DNA of 64,000 nt from Shimia thalassica (lineage in GTDB: Bacteria > Pseudomonadota > Alphaproteobacteria > Rhodobacterales > Rhodobacteraceae). The notes under the pieces were generated by a model, which saw only the letters and a list, made by a program, of their open reading frames with translations, had not been told where the DNA came from and made no database searches. Positions within the stretch are counted from its first letter, which is position 1. The number at the start of each line of letters is the position of its first letter. The stretch is taken from assembly GCF_001458215.1 (NCBI RefSeq), contig NZ_CYTW01000001.1:372001-436000 (forward strand), given 5' to 3'. This document shows, in pieces, positions 54,690-63,965 of this stretch. Both the position numbers and the translations under genes were made by a program.

Positions 54690-55838
54690 TCAGTCGACGT
54701 CCAGAGAACGCGCGATGAGTTCTTTCATGATTTCATTTGTCCCGCCGTAAATCTTTTGAACGCGGGCATCCGTATAGAGTTCCGAGATCAGGTATTCGTT
54801 CATATACCCGTACCCGCCGTGCAACTGCAGACAGTTGTCCACGATCTCGCATTGCACGTCTGTTGACCACCATTTGGCCATAGCGGCCTTTTCGGCGGTC
54901 AGTTTTCCCTGATCCAGTTCCGCAAGGCATTGATCGACAAAAGCGGCCAGAATTTCGATTTTTGTGGCGGCTTCGGCCAGCTTGAAGCGGGTGTTCTGAA
55001 AATCCATGATCCGCTGACCAAAGGCCTTGCGTTCGCGCACATAGTCGAGCGTGGTGTTCAGGGCACATTGTGCGGCCCCCAAGGCGGAATAGGCGAGGAT
55101 CAGACGTTCCCAAGGAAGTTGGCGCATGAGCTGGTAAAAGCCTTGGCCTTCTTCCAGACCCAGCAGGTTGGTTTGCGGAACGCGCACGTCCTGAAACGAA
55201 AGCTCTGCGGTGTCGTTGCGTTTCATGCCCATCTTGTCGAGACGACGCCCGACAGCGAACCCTTCAAGGCCCTCGGTCTCGATCATGATCAGCGAAACGC
55301 CTTTTGAGCGCGACGACGGATCAGTTTTGGCAACCAGAACAATCAGATCGGCGCTGCCGCCGTTGGTGATGAAGGTTTTCGAGCCGTTGATCAGGTAATT
55401 GTTCCCGTCCTTCACAGCGCTGGTTTTCACCGCCTGCAGGTCTGATCCGGTACCGGGTTCGGTCATCGCGATTGCGGCCACTTTTTTACCGCTGGCAAGG
55501 TCGGGAAGCCACTTGGCCTTTTGCTGCTCTGTGCCAAAAGCCGTGATGTAATGTGTCGCGATATTATGGACCGAAAAGCCCCAGCCGGAATCACCAATTT
55601 TGGCCTGTTCCAGAAAACTAACAGCGTCGAAATGACGGCTGAGGCCAAGGCCGCCGTGTTCTTCGGGAATGGTGGCGCCCAGAATGCCGATCTCGCCCGC
55701 CTTTTTCCAAAAATCCTTTGGGACAAGGCCGTCTTTTTTCCATTGGTCGCGGTTGGGTTGGAATTCATCTTCGAGAAAGCGCCGCACCGAATCGCCAAAG
55801 GCGTGATGCTCTTCTTCCATCCAGAGGTGATGGGTCAT
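54690..55838 (-). CDS. Acyl-CoA dehydrogenase
   Basis: A 382-residue FAD flavoenzyme. AIAMTEPGTGSDLQAVKTSA and FITNGG are the substrate and FAD regions. The C-terminal IYGGTNEI has Gly where medium-chain enzymes keep the catalytic Glu; instead LPWERL near 225-230 offers the Glu used by long-chain and isovaleryl types. It introduces the alpha-beta double bond, first step of beta-oxidation. Confidence 0.92.
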   Translation of the reverse strand: MTHHLWMEEEHHAFGDSVRRFLEDEFQPNRDQWKKDGLVPKDFWKKAGEIGILGATIPEEHGGLGLSRHFDAVSFLEQAKIGDSGWGFSVHNIATHYITAFGTEQQKAKWLPDLASGKKVAAIAMTEPGTGSDLQAVKTSAVKDGNNYLINGSKTFITNGGSADLIVLVAKTDPSSRSKGVSLIMIETEGLEGFAVGRRLDKMGMKRNDTAELSFQDVRVPQTNLLGLEEGQGFYQLMRQLPWERLILAYSALGAAQCALNTTLDYVRERKAFGQRIMDFQNTRFKLAEAATKIEILAAFVDQCLAELDQGKLTAEKAAMAKWWSTDVQCEIVDNCLQLHGGYGYMNEYLISELYTDARVQKIYGGTNEIMKELIARSLDVD

Positions 55839-55856
55839 GGGAATATCCTTGTTTTC

Positions 55857-56273
55857 TCAGGCGGCGCTGACCAGCGCTTCGCCACGCAGAGTCTGGGTGC
55901 CGTCGTCGACTTTGGCCGTGAGCGCGACACGCAGCATCGGTGTGCCGTCCTGCTCGAAACGCTCGGTCACGCGCCCTTCACAGGTCACGGTGGCATTTAC
56001 GGGCGTGATCGCCGTAAAGCGGGTCGACAGACCCCGCAGCCGATCAGAGCCAGCCCAATCGGTTGCGACACGGCCCAGCTGCGCCATCGACAGCATGCCA
56101 TGCGCAAAAACATCGTCCAGACCGGCGCGCTTTACAAAGTCGAGGTCGATATGGATCGGATTGTGATCACCCGAGGCCCCTGCATAGAGTGCAAGCTTGG
56201 TGCGCGACACAGGACCAAACGTGATGGTGGGCAATGTGTCACCAACGGCGGCGGTTTCCGGGGAAATCGTCAT
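55857..56273 (-). CDS. MaoC-type enoyl-CoA hydratase subunit
   Basis: A 138-residue hot-dog protein with the hydratase-2 motif YAGASGDHNPIH, giving catalytic D36 and H41. Paired with the preceding gene, whose product lacks a full motif, it most likely forms a heterodimeric enoyl-CoA hydratase such as ChsH1/ChsH2 of steroid catabolism. Overlaps the previous gene by four bases. Confidence 0.85.
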   Translation of the reverse strand: MTISPETAAVGDTLPTITFGPVSRTKLALYAGASGDHNPIHIDLDFVKRAGLDDVFAHGMLSMAQLGRVATDWAGSDRLRGLSTRFTAITPVNATVTCEGRVTERFEQDGTPMLRVALTAKVDDGTQTLRGEALVSAA

Positions 56274-56752
56274 CCCTGTTTCTCCTTTGGCAGTCGATGG
56301 ATCAGTGTGCGCTCTGCCACGGCGAGAACACCACGCTCGGGGTGTCTGATTTCCAGTTCAAGGTTGGCGATTTCCAATGCGCCGCCTTTGGCATCCGCAA
56401 AGCTTTTCACGCGCGAGATGACTTCGACAGTGTCACCTGCATAAATCGGGCCATGGTAGGTATAGCTTTCCGATCCATGCAGAACATAGCGGTTGTCGAC
56501 CTTGATCACGTCCTGCGTATCAGGCACGCCATTACGTTTGCCGATTTTGGCGGCGGCCATCTCGATGACAACGGGATAGGTCGCTGGCGTGACAACATCT
56601 GGATGGCCAGCGGCGCGTGCGGCATCAGCGTCAAAGTGGATCGGGTTGGTTTCCCCAATTGTTTCGGCGAAGAAGGCCACCGCCCCGCGTTCCACGGTGA
56701 CGTTGATGGGCGCAGTTTCGTGCTCCGCCGTGTTTCTGTCGAAAATACCCAT
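56270..56752 (-). CDS. MaoC-like N-terminal (FAS1 dehydratase region) subunit
   Basis: A 160-residue hot-dog protein. GETNPIHFDADAARAAGHPDVVTPATYPV is the FAS1_DH/MaoC N-terminal pattern; it binds substrate but is usually the non-catalytic partner. Located two bases after the thiolase gene and overlapping the catalytic subunit gene. Confidence 0.82.
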   Translation of the reverse strand: MGIFDRNTAEHETAPINVTVERGAVAFFAETIGETNPIHFDADAARAAGHPDVVTPATYPVVIEMAAAKIGKRNGVPDTQDVIKVDNRYVLHGSESYTYHGPIYAGDTVEVISRVKSFADAKGGALEIANLELEIRHPERGVLAVAERTLIHRLPKEKQG

Positions 56753-56754
56753 CG

Positions 56755-57942
56755 TTATGCCGCCTGATACAGGGTCACAACGCAGGCGCCGCCCAGTCCC
56801 AGATTGTGTTGCAACGCTGTTTTGGCGCCGTCCACCTGACGACGGTCTGCCGTTCCTCGCAGTTGATGGGTCAGCTCATAACACTGCGCCAAACCGGTTG
56901 CCCCCAGAGGATGCCCCTTGGACAGAAGGCCACCAGACGGGTTGGTGACGAATTTACCGCCATAAGTGTTGTCGCCATCCGCAATGAATTTTTGCGCGCC
57001 TCCTTCGGGGCACAAACCCAGCCCTTCATAGGTGATCAATTCGTTGTGGGCGAAACAGTCGTGCAGTTCGACGACATCAACGTCGTCAATGCTGATACCC
57101 GATTGATCCTGTACCTGACGGGCGGCGGCGGCGGTCATGTCATAGCCGACAACCTGCATCATATCATGCGCCTCGAAGGTTGACGGAAAATCGGTGGTCA
57201 TGGATTGCGCCTTGATCGAGACCGTAGTCGGGATGTTGTGCTTTTTGGCAAAGGCTTCCGAGCACAGGATCGCCGCAGCGCCGCCACAGGTGGGCGGACA
57301 GGCCATCAGGCGGGTCATGACGCCCTCCCACATCATGGGGGCCTCCATCACCTGTTCTTCGCTTATTTCGGTGTTGAACAGGGCAAGGGGATTGTTGGCC
57401 GCGTGACGCGAGGCTTTTGCGCGGATTTTGGCAAAGTCATTCAGCTGCGTTCCGTGTTTCTCCATGTGCGATTTTCCGGCACCACCGAAATAGCGCAAGG
57501 CCAAGGGCACCTGGCTGTTGCCGACAAGATCGTCCGTTTCTGAATCAAAGTCGTCAAACGGGGTCGGGCGATCGGTCCAGTGGCTGCCAAGAGCGCCCGG
57601 CTGCATCTGTTCGAATCCGACGGCGAGGACACAGTCGGCGATGCCGTGTTCGATAGCTTGGCGGGCAAGGAACAGGGCGGTCGATCCTGTTGAGCAGTTA
57701 TTGTTCACGTTGACCACCGGAATTCCGGTCATTCCCACATGATACAGGGCTTTCTGGCCGCATGTTGAATCGCCGTAGACATACCCTGCATAGGCTTGTT
57801 GAACGTCGTCATAGGACAGGCCCGCATCAGCCAGCGCGTCGCGGATCGCGGCTGCGCCCATCTGGTCATAGCTGTCGGAAGCGCCCGGTTTGGCAAATTT
57901 GATCATGCCTACGCCGGCAACGATTGTGGAATTCTTGCTCAT
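56755..57942 (-). CDS. Thiolase, SCP2/lipid-transfer type
   Basis: A 395-residue thiolase of the SCP-x-like class: nucleophile C83 in NNNCSTGST, HDCFAHNE and GHPLGATG near the C terminus. These act on branched or steroid-type 3-ketoacyl-CoAs rather than simple acetoacetyl-CoA. The start at 57942 follows GAGGAGGAC. First gene of the catabolic operon, divergent from the LysR gene. Confidence 0.9.
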   Translation of the reverse strand: MSKNSTIVAGVGMIKFAKPGASDSYDQMGAAAIRDALADAGLSYDDVQQAYAGYVYGDSTCGQKALYHVGMTGIPVVNVNNNCSTGSTALFLARQAIEHGIADCVLAVGFEQMQPGALGSHWTDRPTPFDDFDSETDDLVGNSQVPLALRYFGGAGKSHMEKHGTQLNDFAKIRAKASRHAANNPLALFNTEISEEQVMEAPMMWEGVMTRLMACPPTCGGAAAILCSEAFAKKHNIPTTVSIKAQSMTTDFPSTFEAHDMMQVVGYDMTAAAARQVQDQSGISIDDVDVVELHDCFAHNELITYEGLGLCPEGGAQKFIADGDNTYGGKFVTNPSGGLLSKGHPLGATGLAQCYELTHQLRGTADRRQVDGAKTALQHNLGLGGACVVTLYQAA

Positions 57943-58015
57943 GGTGTCCTCCTCGAATCCATGTGTTGTGCAAATTATGTGGTTGACGGGAGGCATCTTG
58001 CAAATTCAAAAATGT

Positions 58016-58033
58016 CCCAAGGTATTCCTTGGG
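58016..58033. promoter_or_regulatory. Inverted repeat between thiolase operon and LysR gene
   Basis: CCCAAGG-TATT-CCTTGGG directly before the LysR start in the 98-bp divergent region. A near-repeat TGCAAATT also occurs at 57969 and 57999. Candidate operator for the LysR protein. Confidence 0.5.
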
Positions 58034-58040
58034 GGAATGG

Positions 58041-58976
58041 ATGAATCTTACAAAGCTCCGCTACATTGTCACCGTTGATCGTGAAGGGTCCATTTCGGGA
58101 GCCTCCAAAAATCTGCACATCACGCAATCTGCGGTGACCAAGGCGGTCGCCGATGTCGAGGCGGAGCTGGGCTTTGCCCTGTTTGACCGTCGTGCCCGCG
58201 GCGTCGCAGCCACGGCGGACGGGCGCGAGTTTATAGATCGGGCGTCACGGATTCTGTCGGATATGGACCAACTGGTCATGGACACCAAAAGCGGCCGCGA
58301 TTCACGTGACCGTGTCTTGCGGATCGGAATTGCGCCGCCCTCATTGGAAGGGCTTATGAACCGTGCGGTGCGGTCACTGGTTCTGGATCATCCAGAAGTG
58401 CGGGTGCATCTGCGTGGCACACCGTTTGAGGCGGGGTTGCAGTTGCTGCGACAGGGGGATCTGGACACGTTTGTTGCACCGCTGAACCCGTTGTTGAGTG
58501 AAGCCGGATTTGTGACGGCGCCTCTGCCGCCATTGCGGGCCCGTATGTTTGCCCGCAAAGGGCATCCCTTGTCCGGCCGCAAACTCAAAGCCAGAGAAAT
58601 TGCCGCCTTTCCCATGATTTCGCCAGACATCACGGGGCCGCACGTGTCGCCCATAATCGGCATTCTGGAACACCACGAGGGCGATCCGGCCCGTGGCCTG
58701 CATATCCTTGAGAACTTCCCGATGGCGGCAGGAATTATCGAGCGCTCCGATGCGGTCGGGGTTGTGGTCGATACTTATGTTCAAAGCCAAACGTTCCGCA
58801 GCCGGTTTGTTGTGCTTGATTATGACATGGGAGAGCCTTTGCCGATGGTGATGGCCTTTCGCGCTGGGCTTCAGCCGTCACGGGCCCTAGGTTGGCTTCA
58901 AGCTGCGTTGCAAAAGCATCCGCCTATGGCATCGATGCCCTCTGGCGCGGGTGCACCAGACAGTTTCACCACCTGA
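58041..58976 (+). CDS. LysR-family transcriptional regulator
   Basis: A 311-residue regulator. The winged HTH spans residues 1-60 (LTKLRYIVTVDREGSISGAS, then LHITQSAVTKAVADVEAELG), followed by a periplasmic-binding-like effector domain. Start chosen at 58041 so that the HTH begins at once; GGGGG precedes it. Transcribed away from the acyl-CoA operon, so it probably controls that operon in response to a pathway CoA ester. Confidence 0.92.
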   Translation: MNLTKLRYIVTVDREGSISGASKNLHITQSAVTKAVADVEAELGFALFDRRARGVAATADGREFIDRASRILSDMDQLVMDTKSGRDSRDRVLRIGIAPPSLEGLMNRAVRSLVLDHPEVRVHLRGTPFEAGLQLLRQGDLDTFVAPLNPLLSEAGFVTAPLPPLRARMFARKGHPLSGRKLKAREIAAFPMISPDITGPHVSPIIGILEHHEGDPARGLHILENFPMAAGIIERSDAVGVVVDTYVQSQTFRSRFVVLDYDMGEPLPMVMAFRAGLQPSRALGWLQAALQKHPPMASMPSGAGAPDSFTT

Positions 58977-59038
58977 TGACCTTGCGGTAAGTTGGGGCGC
59001 ATTGGTAAGGTGACACCTTCAGTTTGAAGAGAGTGAAA

Positions 59039-60040
59039 ATGACCAACGGACTAATTCCAAAAGGCGTGGCCCATGTTGAGTTGGAGACCACACCCGATCC
59101 AGAACATTTTGTCTTTTTGCTTTTGCCCAACATGTCGATGTTGGCCTTCAGTGCTGCGATCGAACCCTTGCGAATTGCCAACCAGCTGACGGGGAAGGTC
59201 CTGTATCGATGGACAACGATGTCTGAGGACGGCGCCAGCGTGCGGGCGTCCAACGGCATTGAGATCGGTGTGGACAGCCCAATGGGAGAGACCAAGCCCG
59301 GCAGCTATGTGTTTGTGTGCTCGGGGGTCGAGCCAGATAAGGCGACCACCAAGTCTGCTGCCGACTGGATACGGTATCAGTGGCGCACAGGGCGTGTCGT
59401 TGGCGGCCTGTGCACGGGTGCCTACGCCTTGGCGCGCGCAGGGATTTTGGGTGGCAAAGAGTTTACGCTGCACTGGGAAAACCAGTTGCCGTTTCGCGAA
59501 AGCCATCCCGATTTGAACGTGCAGGAACAGCTTTATGTTGTTGATGGCAGGATCATGACATGCGGCGGCGGTGCGGCCGCCACGGATTTGTTCCTCAAGC
59601 TGATCTATGAAAAACACGGCCCGATGTTGTCACAAGCCGTTTTGAACATGTGTTTGCATTTCGTGCACCGTTCGGATGGCGACAGCCAGACCTCTTCAAA
59701 ATCCGCATCACTTGGTATTCGGAACAAAAAGCTGCTTCAGATTATCAACCTGTTTGACGAAGAAATCGAACAGCAGGTTGATCTGGACGAAATTGCCTAT
59801 CGTGTTGGGGTTTCCAGACGGCAAATGGAGCGTTTGTTTTCGCACCACATCGGGCGCACACCGAAACGGTATCTGATGGATTTGCGGCTTCAGCGCGCGC
59901 GCGCCTTGATGGCCGAAACCGATTTGCCCGTTTCCGAGGTCGCCTTTGCCTGCGGCTTTGAATCGACTTCACATTTTTCAAAGCGATTCCGCGAGCGTTT
60001 CGGGGTCTCGCCCTATTCTTTTTCGGTCTCGACCAGCTAG
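59039..60040 (+). CDS. GlxA-type AraC-family regulator (DJ-1/PfpI domain)
   Basis: A 333-residue regulator: N-terminal DJ-1/PfpI-like sensor (FVFLLLPNMSMLAFSAAIEP; VVGGLCTGAYALARAG near 125-140) and C-terminal AraC HTH pair (LDEIAYRVGVSRRQMERLF; VSEVAFACGFESTSHFSKRF). Relatives such as GbdR and CdhR act in glycine betaine or carnitine catabolism. The target is not adjacent. Start at ATG 59039 with GAAGAGAG; a TTG upstream is less likely. Confidence 0.9.
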   Translation: MTNGLIPKGVAHVELETTPDPEHFVFLLLPNMSMLAFSAAIEPLRIANQLTGKVLYRWTTMSEDGASVRASNGIEIGVDSPMGETKPGSYVFVCSGVEPDKATTKSAADWIRYQWRTGRVVGGLCTGAYALARAGILGGKEFTLHWENQLPFRESHPDLNVQEQLYVVDGRIMTCGGGAAATDLFLKLIYEKHGPMLSQAVLNMCLHFVHRSDGDSQTSSKSASLGIRNKKLLQIINLFDEEIEQQVDLDEIAYRVGVSRRQMERLFSHHIGRTPKRYLMDLRLQRARALMAETDLPVSEVAFACGFESTSHFSKRFRERFGVSPYSFSVSTS

Positions 60041-60086
60041 AAATCGACTGGAACAGACAAAATCCGGAAAACTGCAACTTTCTCTC

Positions 60087-60115
60087 TTGACCCCGATGCG
60101 GGACTCTTCTAAATC
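60087..60115 (+). promoter_or_regulatory. Candidate promoter of tRNA-Met
   Basis: TTGACC at 60087-60092, 17-bp spacer, TAAATC at 60110-60115, twelve bases before the tRNA. Confidence 0.6.
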
Positions 60116-60127
60116 GCAGCGCACCGT

Positions 60128-60204
60128 GGCGGTATAGCTCAGTTGGTTAGAGCAGCGGAATCATAATCCGCGTGTCCGGGGTTCAAGTCCCTGTACCGCC
60201 ACCA
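60128..60204 (+). tRNA. tRNA-Met (anticodon CAT), elongator type
   Basis: A 77-nt gene with encoded CCA. Acceptor stem GGCGGTA pairs fully with TACCGCC, anticodon loop ATCATAA gives CAT. The paired first base excludes initiator tRNA. The sequence resembles alphaproteobacterial elongator tRNA-Met; a lysidine-modified tRNA-Ile cannot be excluded by eye. Confidence 0.85.
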
Positions 60205-60342
60205 TTTACCTCTCTGAATGGTTTCACGAAACGTCCCACCGGTAATGAACGGGTGTGGTGCATTCTGTCGCGCGCTGTCACATGGACAAGACGTTTCAAT
60301 CGGCGTTTACTAAAGCCACGCGCCTTAGAAGGAACTTCAGTC

Positions 60343-60969
60343 ATGCGTTTTGAAGTTAGCCGATTCTTGAAGCCAGCAAATGTGACGATCGGGATCATTT
60401 TGCTGATGGGTGCCGTATCATCGGGAGGTTTTGCAATGGGTTCTTCACACAACAACGGACAAATGGACATTCAGGTGCCCGCGTCTTTTGGCGATCTCGA
60501 AGGATATGTTGCTCCCGGAGATTCCGAAGCATTGCCGACTGGTTTTTTGCGGATTTATTCAACCAAAGACATCCAATCGGTTGCCGGTTTGCCGGAAGCA
60601 GTCCAAGCACAGGCTGCGCTGGTGAGGAAACTCGATCCGTTGTCACTTCAGTCAGGAATTCAGGATGCGACGGACGCGGCTGTTCAGTTGGGTGTGACAC
60701 CATCGGATTTTGATCGGGTTGCGTATTCGTCAGCGGGAAAACGTGCAAAGTCCAACCGAATCCTTGCCGTTGAGGGCAAAAATGGATCGCGCGCGTTTTT
60801 TGTTGCGCGCATTGCCGCGGACCAACCGGATGGTGCTGTTCCCGGAATTTTTCACTGTGTAGAACAGGCTCAATTACCAGTTGCATATAGCGCGACATAC
60901 CTTGGCAAAATAGCGCCAAGTACTTTGATAGAGATCAAAGAAGAAATATGCCAAAAGCCGAAGATGTGA
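60343..60969 (+). CDS. Hypothetical exported or membrane-anchored protein
   Basis: A 208-residue protein with one N-terminal hydrophobic segment (VTIGIILLMGAVSSGGFAMG, residues 13-32), so either anchored or secreted. The rest shows no domain I recognise; it ends in basic residues. Start at 60343 with AAGGA; the frame is open back into the tRNA, which cannot be coding. Confidence 0.6.
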   Translation: MRFEVSRFLKPANVTIGIILLMGAVSSGGFAMGSSHNNGQMDIQVPASFGDLEGYVAPGDSEALPTGFLRIYSTKDIQSVAGLPEAVQAQAALVRKLDPLSLQSGIQDATDAAVQLGVTPSDFDRVAYSSAGKRAKSNRILAVEGKNGSRAFFVARIAADQPDGAVPGIFHCVEQAQLPVAYSATYLGKIAPSTLIEIKEEICQKPKM

Positions 60970-61109
60970 TAAGAAATAGGGATTAACGCCCGTAATTCGG
61001 GCGACTCGCTTATTTCGAGCAATCAGAAGGCCTCCATACATCGGTGGCCCTATTGAGGCGAAAAATATCTTTGAAGGCCACGAAAGTGGCAGATTAGGGG
61101 GGAGTTCCT

Positions 61110-63965
61110 ATGGCTAATACTACAACCGAAAGTGCAATTTCCAATACGATCTCGGCCTCGGGCCGATCCCTTTTGGCGGATATCACGCATGACACCGTTT
61201 GGTTCGATGTCACTTTGCAATATTATTTGGGCAACGGTGATGTTCTCGCGTGGGACACAGAGTTTCGCGACGCTTACCTAGGTGATCCAGACGATTATTA
61301 TAGCGGATCGCCGGACGCGGCATACGCGTATACAACTCAGACCGAGCGTGCCTTTGAAATGATCGACTCCGTCATTTTTACGGATTTCGAACGCGTGACA
61401 AACGCGGCCACCGCACAGGCCACCGCCGATCTGGTTTATGTGACGTCCGTGAACAACGATGAAAGCCTCGAAGGCTTCCACCAGCTTCCTCCGGGATCCA
61501 CGCGAGCGGCGGACGACTTCTGGGGCTTTAGCACGTTTACCAGTGACCAAGCATCTATGAATGTCGCGCCCGAAGTTGGCGGCGGCGAGTACCTGAACTG
61601 GACCCTGATCCATGAAATCGGCCACGGTTTGGGCCTGTTGCATCCCTTTAGCGGCGACCCCTCCGTCACACTGGCCAGTGTTGGCGCGGCGTTGGATAAC
61701 GAACGCTATACCGTGATGTCCTATGATGGGGCGACCGATGCAAATGCCTATGGCCATGCGGTCACGCTGATGGCGCTGGATATTGCTGCGCTGCAAGAAC
61801 AGTATTTCAGCGAAACCTATGCCGAAGGCAACTCTACCTATTCACTGTTTGATGCTCAGGCAGAAGCCTTGCGTCTCAATGAAGGCGATATGCACATTGG
61901 CCGTGCCTATGCAACGATTTGGGATTCCGGCGGTACGGACACTCTCGAATATGGCAGCTCTGCCAATTCTGTATTGATCAACCTGAACGATGCAACTCTG
62001 GACCGTTCGGCAGTGGCTGCGGATGCGTCCCCTGCTGTTACCGCGCTACAGCACACCGATTTCTTCGGCTCGCTGGCGGCAAACCTGCGCACCGAAATCA
62101 CGGATTCGAATTATAATGCAGGCGGTTTTTTCTCGCGTGTTCTTACCGAGACTGACGGCACGTTCTCGGGCATTGATGGTGGTTTTGCAATCGCACATGG
62201 CGTGGACATCGAGAATGCCACCGGTGGACAGAACGAAGACCTTCTGATCGGGAACGAGGAAGCGAATACCCTGACAGGGAACGACGGCAACGATGTTCTG
62301 ATTGGCGGCGGTGGCAATGACACACTGGATGGTGGTGAAGGCTGCGATATCGCGTCTTTCTCGGGCGCGCGCGCAAACTATACGATCACAGACAACGAAG
62401 ACGGCACGATCACCGTGGCCCATAACGGTGCAGGCGTGGATGGCACGGATACACTGGTCGATGTGGAACAGGCGCAGTTCAGCGATGAATTGACAAGTCT
62501 GGGTGATGAAGGTGCACTGGAATTCACACCTGTGACCAGCAACAGCTTTGTCGATTTTGGCGACAACGTTTTGTATCGCAACGATGACGGGTCCCAGTCG
62601 AATGTCGACATTACTTCGATCTTCGAAGACGGGATCACCGTCGGTGATACAACGTATACAACGATTTCGGTCAACACGAATGGCAACGTCACCTTTGGTG
62701 GTAGCCTGAGCACCTATACACCGTCACGGATTGAAGGGTCAGGGCGTCAGATTGTGGCCCCGTACTGGGCGGATGTGGACACCCGCAATCCATCTGAGGG
62801 AACAAATCCCGGCAACGTCTATTGGGATTTTGATACGGACCGCGACTCGTTCATCGTGACGTGGGATAATGTTGGGTACTACAGCCGCCATGTCGATCTG
62901 CTGAGCAGTTTCCAGCTCGAGATGATGGATCGCGGCTGCGGCAATATCGAAATCATTTTCCGCTATGGTGATATCGCCTGGACCGCAGGCGATGCCTCGG
63001 GCGGTGAGAATGGTGTTGGTGGGACAACCTCGCGCGCAGGCTTCTCGCTCGGCGAAACCTATTTCGAGCTTCCTGCATCGGGTAACGAGCCTGCCATGCT
63101 GAGCCTTGAATCCCTGTCGGGTAACCTTGGCGTTGCCGGTGTTTGGCAATTCATCGTGTCGGGCGGCTTTGTCCAGGGTGTTGGCGGTGAAGAAGACGAT
63201 GATATCCCGGGCACAGACGGTGACGACAACGTGCTTGCAGGGCAAGGCAACGATACCGTGCGCGCAGGCGACGGTGACGACTCGGTCTTTGGTGGTCAGG
63301 GTAACGACAGCATTGATGGCGGCGACGGTGACGATGTCCTCGACGGTGGTAGCGGTGTTGACACCATTATCGGTGGTCGCGGCAATGATACCATCGCTGA
63401 CGGCGGCACCGACGATGACCTTTATGATGTGATCTACGGTGGTGAAGGCGACGATGATATCGATGGCGGCTTCGGCAATGACTCGATCCGTGGCGACGCC
63501 GGAAACGACGTGATTGCGGGTGGCTTTGGTGCGGACACTGTTATTGGTGGCACCGGCAATGACACCCTGACCGGCTCAGCCTACTCCGACCAACTGTTTG
63601 GTGGGGATGGTGATGACTTTATCAACGGTGGCTGGGGCCATGACCGTGTGAATGGGGGCGACGGCGCTGACCGGTTCTTCCACATCGGTATCTTTGATCA
63701 CGGGTCGGACTGGATTCAGGACTATGACGCCTCTGAAGGAGATGTTCTTGTGTTCGGTATCGGATCCGCAACACCAAGTCAGTTCCAGGTCAACACCACG
63801 CACACTGCCGATAGCAGCGGCAACCGGTCCGGTGACGACAGCATCGAAGAGGCTTTTGTGATCTATCGCCCAACTGGCCAGATCATGTGGGCATTGGTCG
63901 ATGGCGCCGGTCAAAGCGAAATCAACCTGCAGATCGCGGGACAGGTTTACGACTTGCTTGCCTGA
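61110..63965 (+). CDS. Serralysin-like RTX metalloprotease with nidogen-like domain
   Basis: A 951-residue secreted protein. Zinc site HEIGHGLGLLH at 168-178 and Met-turn VMSYDG at about 202-207 are those of M10 peptidases. A first RTX block (GNDGNDVLIGGGGNDTLDGG) lies near 390-412. Residues about 477-690 form a nidogen-like (NIDO) domain (IVAPYWADVDTR; FSLGETYFELP). A longer series of GGxGxDxxx calcium-binding repeats follows (about 698-860), then a C-terminal M10-type signal region. No N-terminal signal peptide, so export by a type I system is expected. GGGGGGAG precedes ATG. Confidence 0.88.
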   Translation: MANTTTESAISNTISASGRSLLADITHDTVWFDVTLQYYLGNGDVLAWDTEFRDAYLGDPDDYYSGSPDAAYAYTTQTERAFEMIDSVIFTDFERVTNAATAQATADLVYVTSVNNDESLEGFHQLPPGSTRAADDFWGFSTFTSDQASMNVAPEVGGGEYLNWTLIHEIGHGLGLLHPFSGDPSVTLASVGAALDNERYTVMSYDGATDANAYGHAVTLMALDIAALQEQYFSETYAEGNSTYSLFDAQAEALRLNEGDMHIGRAYATIWDSGGTDTLEYGSSANSVLINLNDATLDRSAVAADASPAVTALQHTDFFGSLAANLRTEITDSNYNAGGFFSRVLTETDGTFSGIDGGFAIAHGVDIENATGGQNEDLLIGNEEANTLTGNDGNDVLIGGGGNDTLDGGEGCDIASFSGARANYTITDNEDGTITVAHNGAGVDGTDTLVDVEQAQFSDELTSLGDEGALEFTPVTSNSFVDFGDNVLYRNDDGSQSNVDITSIFEDGITVGDTTYTTISVNTNGNVTFGGSLSTYTPSRIEGSGRQIVAPYWADVDTRNPSEGTNPGNVYWDFDTDRDSFIVTWDNVGYYSRHVDLLSSFQLEMMDRGCGNIEIIFRYGDIAWTAGDASGGENGVGGTTSRAGFSLGETYFELPASGNEPAMLSLESLSGNLGVAGVWQFIVSGGFVQGVGGEEDDDIPGTDGDDNVLAGQGNDTVRAGDGDDSVFGGQGNDSIDGGDGDDVLDGGSGVDTIIGGRGNDTIADGGTDDDLYDVIYGGEGDDDIDGGFGNDSIRGDAGNDVIAGGFGADTVIGGTGNDTLTGSAYSDQLFGGDGDDFINGGWGHDRVNGGDGADRFFHIGIFDHGSDWIQDYDASEGDVLVFGIGSATPSQFQVNTTHTADSSGNRSGDDSIEEAFVIYRPTGQIMWALVDGAGQSEINLQIAGQVYDLLA

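Noticed and set aside
60172-60342. N-terminal extension of the hypothetical gene into tRNA-Met
   Set aside because: It would overlap the tRNA; the start at 60343 with AAGGA fits better.
62220-63640. Tandem repeats as CRISPR-like or satellite DNA
   Set aside because: The periodic GGTGACGA-type sequence encodes RTX nonapeptides in one long gene; no spacers.
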